A DNA stretch of 64,000 nt from an uncultured Oscillospiraceae bacterium. Lineage in GTDB: Bacteria > Bacillota > Clostridia > Oscillospirales > Acutalibacteraceae. This document shows positions 36,343 through 44,883 of the stretch, one piece after another (positions within the stretch are counted from its first letter, which is position 1; the number at the start of each line of letters is the position of its first letter). The position numbers were made by a program, and so were the translations under genes. The notes beneath the pieces were generated by a model. The model ran no database searches and was not told the DNA's origin. It was given only the letters and a program-made list of their open reading frames with translations. The stretch spans positions 1 to 64,000 of the forward strand of contig UQWL01000014.1 of NCBI GenBank assembly GCA_900544715.1, given 5' to 3'.

Positions 36343-37074
36343 TTAACCCTCGATGAGCTGCATATCGAGGAAATCATTGCCGTCCACCGCGAAGAGGTCG
36401 AAGGTCATGGACAGCGTGCTCGGATCGCCGGTGTTGCTCAGCGCCAGGCTAAACGCTGCCTGCGGCACGGCCTTGTGGATGACAAGCTTCATCGGCAGCA
36501 GCTCGTCGGCCTCCGTCTTGTAGAGCGTTTCGCCGTAAGCGGTATAGGCCTTCGGGAAGGCGTCGCTCTTGAATTTGACGATCTGGATGCTCTGCTCTTT
36601 GTTCGCCATGTAGTAAACGATGTATTCATCGCCATCCGAGCCGCCCTCAATGGTAGCGACTTTGTCCGCTACTGTGGCAGAGATAGCTGCGCCGCAGTCG
36701 TCCTCCGCCTTGTAGACGGTTACGGAATTGGCGACCGGCTCTTCGGAGAGCGTCAGCTTGCCTGCGGCCAGCGTCAGGCGCTCGCGGGTGAACACCTTGC
36801 CGCTGGTGAGGATTTCTGTGCCCGCCAGCATGGCGAAGAGCTTCATGGGCGTGATCTGCGTATCAACCTTCATGGTGCAGGTGCGCTCGCCGTCGAAGGG
36901 CACGCGCGGCGCCGCGCCGCGGCCGCCCTTTGCAAGCACGCGGGTTGCCGCCATTTCCGTTGTGGTCACGTTGGCGAAATCAACGTTGAGCCAAGGCTGC
37001 TTCGTTTTAAAATCCACCAGCGTAAAATCCGCGACCTCGCGGTTAGACATGTTCGGGTTTACATGGGTGCTCAT
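36343..37074 (-). CDS. Major tail tube protein (probable)
   Basis: 243 residues, beta-rich. The central part (EILTSGKVFTRERLTLAAGK, then SVTVYKAEDD) and the late stretch AFSLALSNTGDPSTLSMTFD are of the type seen in tail tube proteins. The gene has one of the strongest ribosome sites of the cluster (GGAGGTAA), as expected for an abundant structural protein. There is no sheath gene beside it, so the tail would be flexible and non-contractile. Confidence 0.65.
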   Translation of the reverse strand: MSTHVNPNMSNREVADFTLVDFKTKQPWLNVDFANVTTTEMAATRVLAKGGRGAAPRVPFDGERTCTMKVDTQITPMKLFAMLAGTEILTSGKVFTRERLTLAAGKLTLSEEPVANSVTVYKAEDDCGAAISATVADKVATIEGGSDGDEYIVYYMANKEQSIQIVKFKSDAFPKAYTAYGETLYKTEADELLPMKLVIHKAVPQAAFSLALSNTGDPSTLSMTFDLFAVDGNDFLDMQLIEG

Positions 37075-37148
37075 GTTGTGTTACCTCCGTTAATTTCAAA
37101 ATTTTATCCTAAACGGCCAAACGGCCGTGATAGGTAAGGGGAAGGCGC

Positions 37149-37862
37149 CTACAGCTTTTTATACCAGTCGTTGGGGTCGAATTCGCCGCCCCAGCCCGCG
37201 TAATTCATCGCGTGGATATTCACCTGGTTGAGGTAGCTCTGGCGCAGGAATTGATCGTAAAGCTGATAAACCGTCAGATCCCATACATTGCACATATTGA
37301 TGCTGTTGTGCTGAACGCACAGCGCGGAAATCAGGTTGGGCAGGCTGGTATCCGCCTGCTTCTCCTTCGCCTGCTGCGGCGAATTTTCTTTGGCGCGCTG
37401 AAGCTTCTCATAGATTTCACGCGCTTTATCATTGCGGAACTGTTTGCCGCTGGGCTGGGCGCGATCTACATGATTGCGCTGCAGGATGCAATCGCATACG
37501 TCCTCATAATTCGCTTCGCTGATAATGCCTACCGGCTGCCCGTCCGCCATGCAGAGGAAGGCGCTATGCGCCTCTGAAAACACGGCTTCTTCCAGCAGGA
37601 AAAAGGAAAAGGCAGCGCATAAAAGCGCGCGTAGCTCCTGATTCCCGGTCAACGTATGGAACGCGTTGGCCTCACCGGGATCAGGCAGGCCGGAGGCCGC
37701 AAACAGTTGCTCGGCATGCAGCGATAACAGCGAGAGATAGGCATTGTAGGTTTCATAGCCGAGGGCGGCGACCTGCCGCAGGGTAGGAGCGATCACATGG
37801 CCGACCCGGGCGATCGGATAGGGCTCCGGGCTGAGTAAATCCAGCGCGTTCAGATGCGCCAT
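37149..37862 (-). CDS. Tail-cluster protein, unknown
   Basis: 237 residues. The C-terminal half (NSINMCNVWDLTVYQLYDQF, then NIHAMNYAGWGG and FDPNDWYKKL) resembles Clostridia phage proteins encoded next to tail genes, with a likely chaperone or connector role. This is a weak inference. The start follows AAAGGAGGG. Confidence 0.5.
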   Translation of the reverse strand: MAHLNALDLLSPEPYPIARVGHVIAPTLRQVAALGYETYNAYLSLLSLHAEQLFAASGLPDPGEANAFHTLTGNQELRALLCAAFSFFLLEEAVFSEAHSAFLCMADGQPVGIISEANYEDVCDCILQRNHVDRAQPSGKQFRNDKAREIYEKLQRAKENSPQQAKEKQADTSLPNLISALCVQHNSINMCNVWDLTVYQLYDQFLRQSYLNQVNIHAMNYAGWGGEFDPNDWYKKL

Positions 37863-37903
37863 GGGGGTGAACCCTCCTTTGATTGAGATGGAAGAGCGCG
37901 TGG

Positions 37904-38362
37904 TCAGGCCCTCTTACGACCGAAGTCGGAGGCCGAATATTGCAGGACATAGCCGTAATATTCGGGCGTGGGCTCATAGAGCTGCATACCCTCCCACTGG
38001 AGCCGGCCAATGCCGAAATCTGTGCTTTCGTTCAAAATCCGGTCTGTTTCTGACGCAAGCTTGTCCGCAAGCGTTTCATATGCTCCGCTGGGGAACAGCG
38101 CTTTGTTGCAGCAGATCCAGATGTAGATCTGGTGGGTGCGGATGCTGGCCGTGCTGCTTTTGGATGTGGCGATATCCACACTGATACAGCAATCCGGCTC
38201 CTGCAACGGGAACGCGGTAAAGCGGTATGGAAAGATGCGCTGCTTTGCCGCTTCTGTATCCGTGGTTGCATCGGCTGCGGCCAAGGCCTGTAAAAGTACC
38301 GGGGAAGATTGCAGAAGGTCAATGATGGTTTGTTTATACCTGGCGCGTTGTGTAAGACTCAA
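37904..38362 (-). CDS. Tail completion/terminator-like protein
   Basis: 152 residues. The pattern of an N-terminal helix, a strand with ISVDIATSK and a conserved YIWICCNKAL resembles tail terminator proteins, which cap the tail tube, and the place just before the tube protein fits. The start is a TTG at 38362 after GGCGGTGAG. This is the first gene after the internal terminator at 38469. Confidence 0.5.
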   Translation of the reverse strand: MSLTQRARYKQTIIDLLQSSPVLLQALAAADATTDTEAAKQRIFPYRFTAFPLQEPDCCISVDIATSKSSTASIRTHQIYIWICCNKALFPSGAYETLADKLASETDRILNESTDFGIGRLQWEGMQLYEPTPEYYGYVLQYSASDFGRKRA

Positions 38363-38468
38363 AAGGAACTCACCGCCTTGTTTTTAAGATGAGGATAGAG
38401 CTCGAGCGGAAGGGGCGCGTTTTGGCCCGTTCCCCTACCACAATAGAAATTGCAGTATCCAAACAGAA

Positions 38469-38507
38469 TGCCCCGGAAAACCCAGCAGCTATGCGGGTTC
38501 CGGGGCA
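38469..38507 (-). terminator. Hairpin between the regulatory and the tail operon
   Basis: TGCCCCGGAA and TTCCGGGGCA form a perfect 10-bp stem extended by CCC-GGG. The T run on the minus strand is short. No consensus sigma-A promoter is visible between it and the tail genes. Confidence 0.6.
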
Positions 38508-38526
38508 CGATGAGGCGCGTTCTGAA

Positions 38527-39273
38527 TCAAAAAGCGGCGGCGTGGTAGCGGGCGAGCGTCTTTTTTAGGTTCATTTCCGCCCGGCAATCCGCGCAATATT
38601 TCTGGTTGTTTGTTTTGGGCTTGAGAAATTTTCCGCAGCATGCACAGCGGATGATCCGTTCGCCTTGCAGAGAAAGGTAGAAGAGCCCCGGCTCACGGAG
38701 GTCATCGAGCGAACAAGCCGCTTGTGAAGATGGGCAAAAGAATAATACGTGGATATGGAGGTTATCCACGCCGCGGCTGAATGCGATCAGCCCTTTTTCC
38801 CGCAGGGCATGCAGCATGGCTGCCCGCTTCTCCTTCCCCGCCTGCACATGCGCCATGCGGAAAATGGCGCTCCATTTCTGCGTGACCCAACCCTCGTTGG
38901 CCGGGTTGATAAGTTGCGCATATTTCGCGAGGCACAGCAGTGTAAAGCAAAGCCGTTCCAGCGGCCGGTTGGCAAGCGCCCGGATGCGTGCAAGCTCCTC
39001 GCGGGTGATTTCGATTTGCTCGGCCTGTAAGAGCGGGCGGGCGTCCGCGCGGGAGGAGATGCGGCCGATTGCCGTATCCCACTGCACGGCGTGATAATCC
39101 GCGTAATGCTCCTGCATAAACTGGTGGAGCGTTGCTTCAATCTGCGGCTTTTCATAGCCCTCCTGGCAAAGGTAGCGGGAAATACAGCCCAAGGTTTGCG
39201 CTGGCTTTTTGCCGACTGTTCCGCAGGCGATTGCCTGCTGTGCAAAAGCGTGCTCGTTGAGAATCAGTTCCAT
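38527..39273 (-). CDS. Zinc-finger protein downstream of the RNA polymerase-like gene
   Basis: 248 residues. A C-terminal zinc finger has CACCGKFLKPKTNN followed by CADC (about 200-220). The N-terminal part is helical, with no clear family. It lies 17 bases after the RNA polymerase-like gene and before the terminator at 38469, so the two are one operon. A role as a partner of that polymerase, for promoter or RNA binding, is a guess from position. ATG 39273 was chosen over 39282 on ribosome-site spacing. Confidence 0.6.
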   Translation of the reverse strand: MELILNEHAFAQQAIACGTVGKKPAQTLGCISRYLCQEGYEKPQIEATLHQFMQEHYADYHAVQWDTAIGRISSRADARPLLQAEQIEITREELARIRALANRPLERLCFTLLCLAKYAQLINPANEGWVTQKWSAIFRMAHVQAGKEKRAAMLHALREKGLIAFSRGVDNLHIHVLFFCPSSQAACSLDDLREPGLFYLSLQGERIIRCACCGKFLKPKTNNQKYCADCRAEMNLKKTLARYHAAAF

Positions 39274-39290
39274 ATTCCTCATCCTCTTTC

Positions 39291-42026
39291 CTAAAGTTTT
39301 ATCTGCTGGCTTTTCAGGGAGAAGCGCTGGCCGTGGTATTCAATCCCGCCCGCTGCGTCCGCGACCGGATAGTGGAGGACGCCGCCGTTTTTTTGCAGCA
39401 GGTTCCGGAGAATCACATGCCCGCATAAATCCCAGACGAATTGTTTGGAGCGGTTATCCCGATAGCACAGGTCAAGGAGAATATCGCACAATTCCGTTTC
39501 GTTGGGGCACAATACGGCGCTTTCCCGCCGAAATTGATCGAGCAGGAATTCCCGCGTGCGGGCTGCTTCCTCCTCCCGGATATAGGCGCGGGCGCTGCGG
39601 CTTTTGAACTGCTGCACCTCCCGCGTGTAGGTTTCATAGAGCGAGGAAATGGCTTTTTTGCGGCTGTCGCTGCAATATACGCCGCTTTTCAGGAGGGTAT
39701 GGTCAAACGCAGCTCGTTTTGGCCGGTGCTTGAGGAGGGGGTCAAATTCCGCCTCCATTCGCCAGCACAGCCGGTTGAGCAGGCAGGGGGCGGTGCCGAG
39801 CGGCATGCGGCGCTGATATTCCTCCCAAAAGGCGCTTTCCTCCGGCGAGCGGATGCGCTTTTGGGATAGCTCGGAAAGCGGAATTCCGAATTCCATCAGG
39901 CACTTGGTATTGGCATGATCGGCATAGGCGCGGTAGCGTTTTTGCTCCTGCGGATAGAGGTAGCACATAAAATAGGTTTTTTTATCCGCCAGCAGCTCCC
40001 GCTGCCGCGCCTTGCGCCGCTCCTGCTCCGGCGAATCTCCTTCGGCGCACCGCAGGGCGGAGGGGCTGTACCACTCTTTCGGCATCGGCTTTGCAAGGAT
40101 GCCCTTCGCCTTATCGATGGCATTTTGCTGGAATAGCTGGCCGCATTTGATGCGGTAATCGAGCGTTTGGTAGGCCTCGCTCCCCGGGGCAAAGCGGGCC
40201 TGCACCTCAAACATGGAGGTGATGCGGTTGGTGATCGCGCCGATTTCATCGCCAAAGCTATTGATGTTCGATTGGATCAGATCCGCCTGCGTCACCTGCC
40301 TTTTTTCCGCCCGCCGCTGGATGCATAGGATGGCGGGCTCCTCCCGTGTGTTTTCCACCAAAATGGGGTTGTCGGTCAAAAGGCAGCTGTCCGAATCCTT
40401 ATCCAGGCCGTTGAGCGCATGCGCGGCGGTATCCCAGGCGTTAAAAACCGTCACAGTGGTCAGGTAGCGGTACCACTCCCGCAGCTCAGCCGTATCCCGC
40501 ATGCGCAGCAGGCGGATGTTGTTGTGGCAGGTCATGGGCGCGCGAAAGCAGGCGACGCGCTCTGCCTTTTGATCGTTCCAATAGCGGTTATAGGCCTCGC
40601 CCGCGCGCAGCAGCCCGGTTACTGGAAGGCCGAAGATACTTTGGCACAGCGCGTATGGGTCCCCGCTGACGATGGAAAAATTGCCGTGCACGCGGATCAC
40701 GCCGATCTTTGCCGCCTCAATCCGCTTTGTAATCATCTGCCGGATTTTTGCCTGGATAAACGGGTCGCAGATCAATCGCGCGTCCGCCATCAAAGCGTTT
40801 GCAAAGTTCAGCCCGCCGCGCAGCGGATTTGTCTCATCCAGCTCGGTTCCTTTCAAAAAAAGCAGGCTTTTGCGCCAATCCCCGCCGAGCACATCCGTGA
40901 TTTCCGCGATGGTCGGGCGGATGAGCGCTTCCAGCTGTTCATCCGTCAGCCGGTAGCTCTGGAGGAACTGATAGTTCAGATTTCGCTCTGATTCCAGCTT
41001 TTGCGGGCACGCCTTGGTAACACTAAAGGAATAGTGGTGCCTGCGGCAATTTTCGAGATAGTCCTCGCAGCTTTGGTAGCAGTTCCACAGCTTGAGCATG
41101 GAGGCCGTCAGGATGATATCCACCTCTCGGATATCCTTGGTATCGCCCCAAATATCCTGCACAAGGTAGCTCCCGGCAACCTGGTGCGCAAATTGATGGA
41201 AGTCAAAGCAAAACAGCATCCCTTTGCACCAGGCGTTGCGGATGCAAAAGCCGCTGAGCGGCCCTTCTCCGCCAAGCTCCGCATTCCATTGCCTGCTCAG
41301 CGCGGGGGAGATCAGGCCATAGCCGTCGCTGTCGATCAGCTCTACAGGGGCGTTCTTCTCCAGCGCTAGGGTAGGCTCGCCCGGCGCTTGATCGTCGATG
41401 CGGATGACGTCGGCGGAAAAGTGGGTAACGCAATCCTCCACCACCAAAACGCCACGCGGGGCGGAAACGGGCGTGCTGCCGCTGCAGGCAAGTGCGCGGT
41501 AAGCTTCCAGCTTGGCCGGAACGAGTGGAATGGATGGATTGCGGCCATTCTCCAGCCGCTCCATCAGCGCTGGGAAAATCGCCTGGTTCACATAGACGAT
41601 CGTGGAGGTTTTCACGCCTCCGTTTGTGCCGAGCAGCCGCACAAACGGAATTCCATTGACGGTAAACCCTTTGTTTGCCCTGCGGTAATCGGCGATGGAA
41701 TCCATCACTAGGCAGAGGTAATCCGGCTGGAATTGGAGCTGGTCGAGCCGGCCATAGGCCCGCTTGATCTCCCGGCGGACGGCTGGGGAGGAGGGGGATT
41801 GCCGGAGCGCGCGCAGCTTTGTTTTCAGCGTGTGGATTTGTTCTGTCCGATTCTGAACGCCCTGGAGTTCCTGCATAAAACGCAGCAGCGTGCTGTCGGC
41901 GAGCGCAACCAGCTCCCCATTGCGCCTTGCATCCGCAAGCGTCAGGGAGAGCGACCATCCGGCCTTTTTCAGGCGCTGGGTATGCAGCTTAAAAACAAAA
42001 TGCTGGTAGGTTTTCATTTGTGCCAT
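39291..42026 (-). CDS. Two-barrel RNA polymerase-like protein (RdRP/YonO type)
   Basis: 911 residues. The sequence follows the motif order of single-chain, two-barrel RNA polymerases. First barrel: DGYGLISP (234-241) and CIRNAWCKGM with Lys268, like the DGxGxIS and GxKG segments of eukaryotic RdRPs. Second barrel: RAPMTCHNNIR (495-505), like RNP-x-LHPGDIR, then GLDKDSD (540-546), the metal-binding DxDxD triad. Here the usual Gly before the last Asp is Ser. The large size, phage-type place and SOS promoter recall YonO of phage SPbeta. Related proteins occur in Clostridia prophages. The ATG at 42026 follows AAAGGATGG; the frame extends upstream without one. Confidence 0.72.
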   Translation of the reverse strand: MAQMKTYQHFVFKLHTQRLKKAGWSLSLTLADARRNGELVALADSTLLRFMQELQGVQNRTEQIHTLKTKLRALRQSPSSPAVRREIKRAYGRLDQLQFQPDYLCLVMDSIADYRRANKGFTVNGIPFVRLLGTNGGVKTSTIVYVNQAIFPALMERLENGRNPSIPLVPAKLEAYRALACSGSTPVSAPRGVLVVEDCVTHFSADVIRIDDQAPGEPTLALEKNAPVELIDSDGYGLISPALSRQWNAELGGEGPLSGFCIRNAWCKGMLFCFDFHQFAHQVAGSYLVQDIWGDTKDIREVDIILTASMLKLWNCYQSCEDYLENCRRHHYSFSVTKACPQKLESERNLNYQFLQSYRLTDEQLEALIRPTIAEITDVLGGDWRKSLLFLKGTELDETNPLRGGLNFANALMADARLICDPFIQAKIRQMITKRIEAAKIGVIRVHGNFSIVSGDPYALCQSIFGLPVTGLLRAGEAYNRYWNDQKAERVACFRAPMTCHNNIRLLRMRDTAELREWYRYLTTVTVFNAWDTAAHALNGLDKDSDSCLLTDNPILVENTREEPAILCIQRRAEKRQVTQADLIQSNINSFGDEIGAITNRITSMFEVQARFAPGSEAYQTLDYRIKCGQLFQQNAIDKAKGILAKPMPKEWYSPSALRCAEGDSPEQERRKARQRELLADKKTYFMCYLYPQEQKRYRAYADHANTKCLMEFGIPLSELSQKRIRSPEESAFWEEYQRRMPLGTAPCLLNRLCWRMEAEFDPLLKHRPKRAAFDHTLLKSGVYCSDSRKKAISSLYETYTREVQQFKSRSARAYIREEEAARTREFLLDQFRRESAVLCPNETELCDILLDLCYRDNRSKQFVWDLCGHVILRNLLQKNGGVLHYPVADAAGGIEYHGQRFSLKSQQIKL

Positions 42027-42054
42027 GATGAACCATCCTTTCGATAGCGGCGCC

Positions 42055-42501
42055 TCAATTTTGCCAAACGGTTTGCTCCGCACCGCCTTCGCTTTGCAGA
42101 ATATAACCGGCAAGGCGCAGCGCGGCGGTCTGCGGCGAAGGTTCCCGCAAAATCAGGTCGGCCTGTGCTTCCCAGCCGCGAAACGCATAAAGATCGCACA
42201 GAATATGGCGCAGGGCAACAGGAAAGGGGATGCCCGCTTCCCGCAGCCGCTTTTCCCGTTCATATGCCGGTGCGTATAGATAGATCATTTTATAGGGGCC
42301 AAGGCCGCGGGGCGGGAAGCAGCGAATGGATGCCAGCGCGGCGGGATTGATCCGCCAGATATTTGGCCCTGCGCCGCAATCTTCCTCTGTACCCTGGTAA
42401 GGGGAAGGGCTGGCCTGTAAGTGATAGACATCCCGCAGCAAACAGAGCGTTTCATGGACGCTGCTGCCCGCCTGCCCGGAGACAAAATAGAGATATTGCA
42501 C
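42055..42501 (-). CDS. Small P-loop-like protein, first gene of the SOS operon
   Basis: 148 residues. The start MQYLYFVSGQAGSSVHET looks like a degenerate P-loop (the usual Lys of GxxGxGKS/T is missing) and IYLYAPAYEREKRLREAG resembles the lid area of guanylate kinase-like enzymes. It may be an inactive or altered kinase fold; I would not assign activity. A GTG start at 42501 follows AGGAGGG. It lies 28 bases before the RNA polymerase-like gene. Confidence 0.45.
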   Translation of the reverse strand: MQYLYFVSGQAGSSVHETLCLLRDVYHLQASPSPYQGTEEDCGAGPNIWRINPAALASIRCFPPRGLGPYKMIYLYAPAYEREKRLREAGIPFPVALRHILCDLYAFRGWEAQADLILREPSPQTAALRLAGYILQSEGGAEQTVWQN

Positions 42502-42559
42502 CAAAATCCCTCCTGTTCAATGAAAAAGGCCGCCTAACCTAGGCGGCAAAAGCGAAATA

Positions 42560-42607
42560 GAACATTTGTTCTATTTCTATTATACTGTAAATTTCGGCGC
42601 TTGTCAA
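42560..42607 (-). promoter_or_regulatory. SOS-type promoter with LexA box
   Basis: On the minus strand TTGACA (42602-42607), 17 bases and TATAAT (42579-42584) make a consensus promoter. GAACATTTGTTC (42560-42571) lies at the start site, a match to the Gram-positive LexA box GAAC-N4-GTTC, within a larger palindrome of 10-bp arms (AAATAGAACA and TGTTCTATTT). LexA bound here would block transcription until DNA damage. Confidence 0.85.
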
Positions 42608-42622
42608 CTCCGATCGAAGGCA

Positions 42623-42664
42623 AAACGGCTCATGCAAAATCAAAGCATTTTGCATGAGCCGTTT
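42623..42664 (-). terminator. Terminator insulating the SOS promoter
   Basis: AAACGGCTCATGCAAAAT and ATTTTGCATGAGCCGTTT form a perfect 18-bp stem with a six-base loop, ending in TTTT on the minus strand. It stops read-through from the two upstream minus-strand genes into the SOS operon. Confidence 0.85.
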
Positions 42665-42734
42665 CGTTACATTTTCTACTTGTCTGACAGTCCCTTTCTT
42701 CTAGCGCCATCTTTTACGGCACTTGCGCCGGCCC

Positions 42735-43322
42735 TTACAGCGCTTGCGCAGGGATGGGCGGCTCCTGCTGCCCTGCGGTGATCTCCTGCAAATGCAGCAG
42801 TAAAAACCGCTGTGCCTTTTCATTATATAAGTTCAGCATAAAGGGCACGCCCGCACGGCTGACGCGCTCCTCGCTCGTGATGCCGATCGACTGGCCCAGA
42901 GGGGAGGCAACGCGCATGCGTTTGTTTTGCGCGCGCGTGATTTCTGTGAGATAGCCTTCCTCCACCAGCCAGTTGGTCACGGTAACCGGGGAGAGGGGGC
43001 GGGAGGCCTGCGGATCGATGCAGGCGTTTACATTTGCCGCAAAGGCTTTGATGGGAATGGGCGTTTCGGAAACAGCCACCTGCGCAAGCGCCGCTTCGGA
43101 AAGGGCAAACGGGAGCTTCCCGCTATGGTGGCGGGCAACGATTTTACCCCCGTTGGCAATGACCTGGCCTAAAATACCAGATACATAGGCAAAGCATTTT
43201 TGCAGGCGCTCCGTTGCCAGCGGATCCTCCCGTTTGAGAGGCTCCTGCGTAATTGGGTCAATGCCGTTGGAGAGCAGGTCGAGGTATTGCTTTGCGTGCT
43301 GCATGGTCTCAAGCTGTGTCAT
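42735..43322 (-). CDS. Putative DNA-binding/regulatory protein (GIDPITxE domain plus winged helix-like part)
   Basis: 195 residues. The N-terminal 60 residues (LETMQHAKQYLDLLSNGIDP then ITQEPLKREDPL) form a small module found at the start of many bacterial proteins of unknown role. From about 120 the pattern PVTVTNWLVEEGYLTEI looks like a winged helix. It could regulate the tail cluster. The start at ATG 43322 follows AAAGGA; the upstream frame to 43415 lacks a site. It is separated from the SOS operon by a strong terminator. Confidence 0.5.
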   Translation of the reverse strand: MTQLETMQHAKQYLDLLSNGIDPITQEPLKREDPLATERLQKCFAYVSGILGQVIANGGKIVARHHSGKLPFALSEAALAQVAVSETPIPIKAFAANVNACIDPQASRPLSPVTVTNWLVEEGYLTEITRAQNKRMRVASPLGQSIGITSEERVSRAGVPFMLNLYNEKAQRFLLLHLQEITAGQQEPPIPAQAL

Positions 43323-43447
43323 GATGCAGGCCGTCCTTTCCATATCATTGTTGGATTTCTGTGAAAAAAGTGGAGCGCTTCCCGCCATCCTATCTGATTG
43401 CATCTTGTTTGGCAAGGGCGCCCAGCCAATGCAGCGGCTCCGGCGCG

Positions 43448-43975
43448 CTAACAGTTCCAGTTGATTTTTGCGGGGCAGGGCTCGTCCGGCACGGCGGCCT
43501 GTTTCAAATCGTCAAGCGCATTTTTGAATTCTATCGTAGCGAATTCATCGTAAACGCCGGCCTCCTGCCGGAGGCCGGCTTGGCTGTATGCGGAGGCGGC
43601 AGCGCCGTAAAAGAGGAAGCCCAGCGCGTTGGTCGGCGTTTGGATGGCAGCGCAGGCGGTGGAAACGGCGCGTGCCGCGGCCTGCGCCGTGGGCTGCTCT
43701 ACTCTGTCGCGGGCAATCTGCCCTGCCTGCCTAATCAGGGGCTTTATCTCATTTTGTTGTTTTATTCCGTTGAAATAAGCTTCACAGGCGGCAATGGTAT
43801 CGCGCAGGCGCAGATCACCGGGGCATTCTGCCTCGTAAAGCTCCAGGTAATGCTCCTTTGCATAACCAACCGCCCAAGCGGCAAGCGTCGTTTTGCTCTG
43901 TGTTTCGATCAGGCGCATCAAATTCACGCATTCCGGTGAATGGATATCCCCGAGCATTTTTCTCAATTTGGGCAT
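43448..43975 (-). CDS. Imm5-like putative immunity protein
   Basis: 175 residues, all-helical. The pattern LIETQSKTTLAAWAVGYAKE, then HYLELYEAECPGDLRLRDTI, then PTAQAAARAVSTACAAIQTP matches the putative immunity protein family related to Imm5, whose members are encoded near toxin systems but also alone. Whether it protects against the tailocin is not known. ATG 43975 follows AGGAGGAG; the frame beyond is not coding. The gene diverges from pyrH. Confidence 0.75.
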   Translation of the reverse strand: MPKLRKMLGDIHSPECVNLMRLIETQSKTTLAAWAVGYAKEHYLELYEAECPGDLRLRDTIAACEAYFNGIKQQNEIKPLIRQAGQIARDRVEQPTAQAAARAVSTACAAIQTPTNALGFLFYGAAASAYSQAGLRQEAGVYDEFATIEFKNALDDLKQAAVPDEPCPAKINWNC

Positions 43976-44093
43976 GAAGCTCCTCCTGTTCCCACAGCCT
44001 ATCCTGCGCTTTGATTCTAACAGATTTGCAGGGCTTTTACAATATATAATAGTATACAACCGCTGTTCGCGCAGGGAGATTCCTCTTTTTCTC

Positions 44094-44122
44094 TTTACAC
44101 GGCGCGCCGAATGCAGTAAAAT
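44094..44122 (+). promoter_or_regulatory. Promoter of the pyrH operon
   Basis: TTTACA, a 17-base spacer and TAAAAT lie 46 bases before the pyrH ATG. Confidence 0.65.
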
Positions 44123-44167
44123 AGCTGTGATAAGGATCCCCCTAAACTGAATATCGGAGGTTTTACG

Positions 44168-44878
44168 ATGCAGCCAGTATATAAGCGCATCCTTTTAAAA
44201 CTCAGCGGTGAGGTGCTTGCGGGCCCGCAGGGCCATGGTATCGATTTTGATACGGTGCAGAATATCTGCAAAGCCGTGAAGGAATGCTCTGACATGGGCG
44301 TTGAAATCGGTCTGGTCGTCGGCGGCGGCAATTTCTGGCGCGGCCGTTCCAGCGGTGAGATGGATCGCACGCGTGCAGACCATATGGGTATGCTGGCCAC
44401 GGTGATGAACTCCCTGGCCCTTGCGGATGCATTGGAGCAGCTGGAGGTGCCTGTGCGGGTGCAGACGGCGATTGCGATGCAGCAGATTGCAGAGCCGTAT
44501 ATCCGCAACCGCGCGATCCGCCATCTGGAAAAGGGCCGTGTTGTCATCTTCGGCTGCGGCACCGGCAACCCCTTCTTCACCACAGATACGGCAGCCGCCC
44601 TGCGCGCCGCGGAGATCGATGCAAATATTATTTTTAAGGCGACGAATGTGGATGGCGTGTATGACCGAGACCCCAACAAGTTTGAAGATGCGGTAAAGTT
44701 CGACACGCTCTCCCATTTTGATATCCTTCAGAAGGGGCTCAACGTGATGGATAGCACGGCGGCCTCCCTCTGCAAGGATAATAACATCCCCATTCTGGTA
44801 TTCAATTTAGACAACCCCCACAATATTGTGGACGCTGTGTTAGGCAAAAATATTGGTACAATCGTGAAGGAGGACTAA
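44168..44878 (+). CDS. pyrH: UMP kinase
   Basis: PyrH phosphorylates UMP to UDP. The amino-acid-kinase fold is clear: ILLKLSGEVL at the start, VVGGGNFWRGR near residue 55, ATVMNSLALADALE, and GTGNPFFTTDTAAALRA near 140. 236 residues is the normal length. It opens the run pyrH-frr-uppS-cdsA-dxr-rseP-ispG-polC, in the usual Firmicutes order. The start follows CGGAGG. Confidence 0.97.
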   Translation: MQPVYKRILLKLSGEVLAGPQGHGIDFDTVQNICKAVKECSDMGVEIGLVVGGGNFWRGRSSGEMDRTRADHMGMLATVMNSLALADALEQLEVPVRVQTAIAMQQIAEPYIRNRAIRHLEKGRVVIFGCGTGNPFFTTDTAAALRAAEIDANIIFKATNVDGVYDRDPNKFEDAVKFDTLSHFDILQKGLNVMDSTAASLCKDNNIPILVFNLDNPHNIVDAVLGKNIGTIVKED

Positions 44879-44883
44879 CCCCC

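Noticed and set aside
18396..43975. Complete, active prophage
   Set aside because: Head, packaging, replication and integration genes are all absent in the region.
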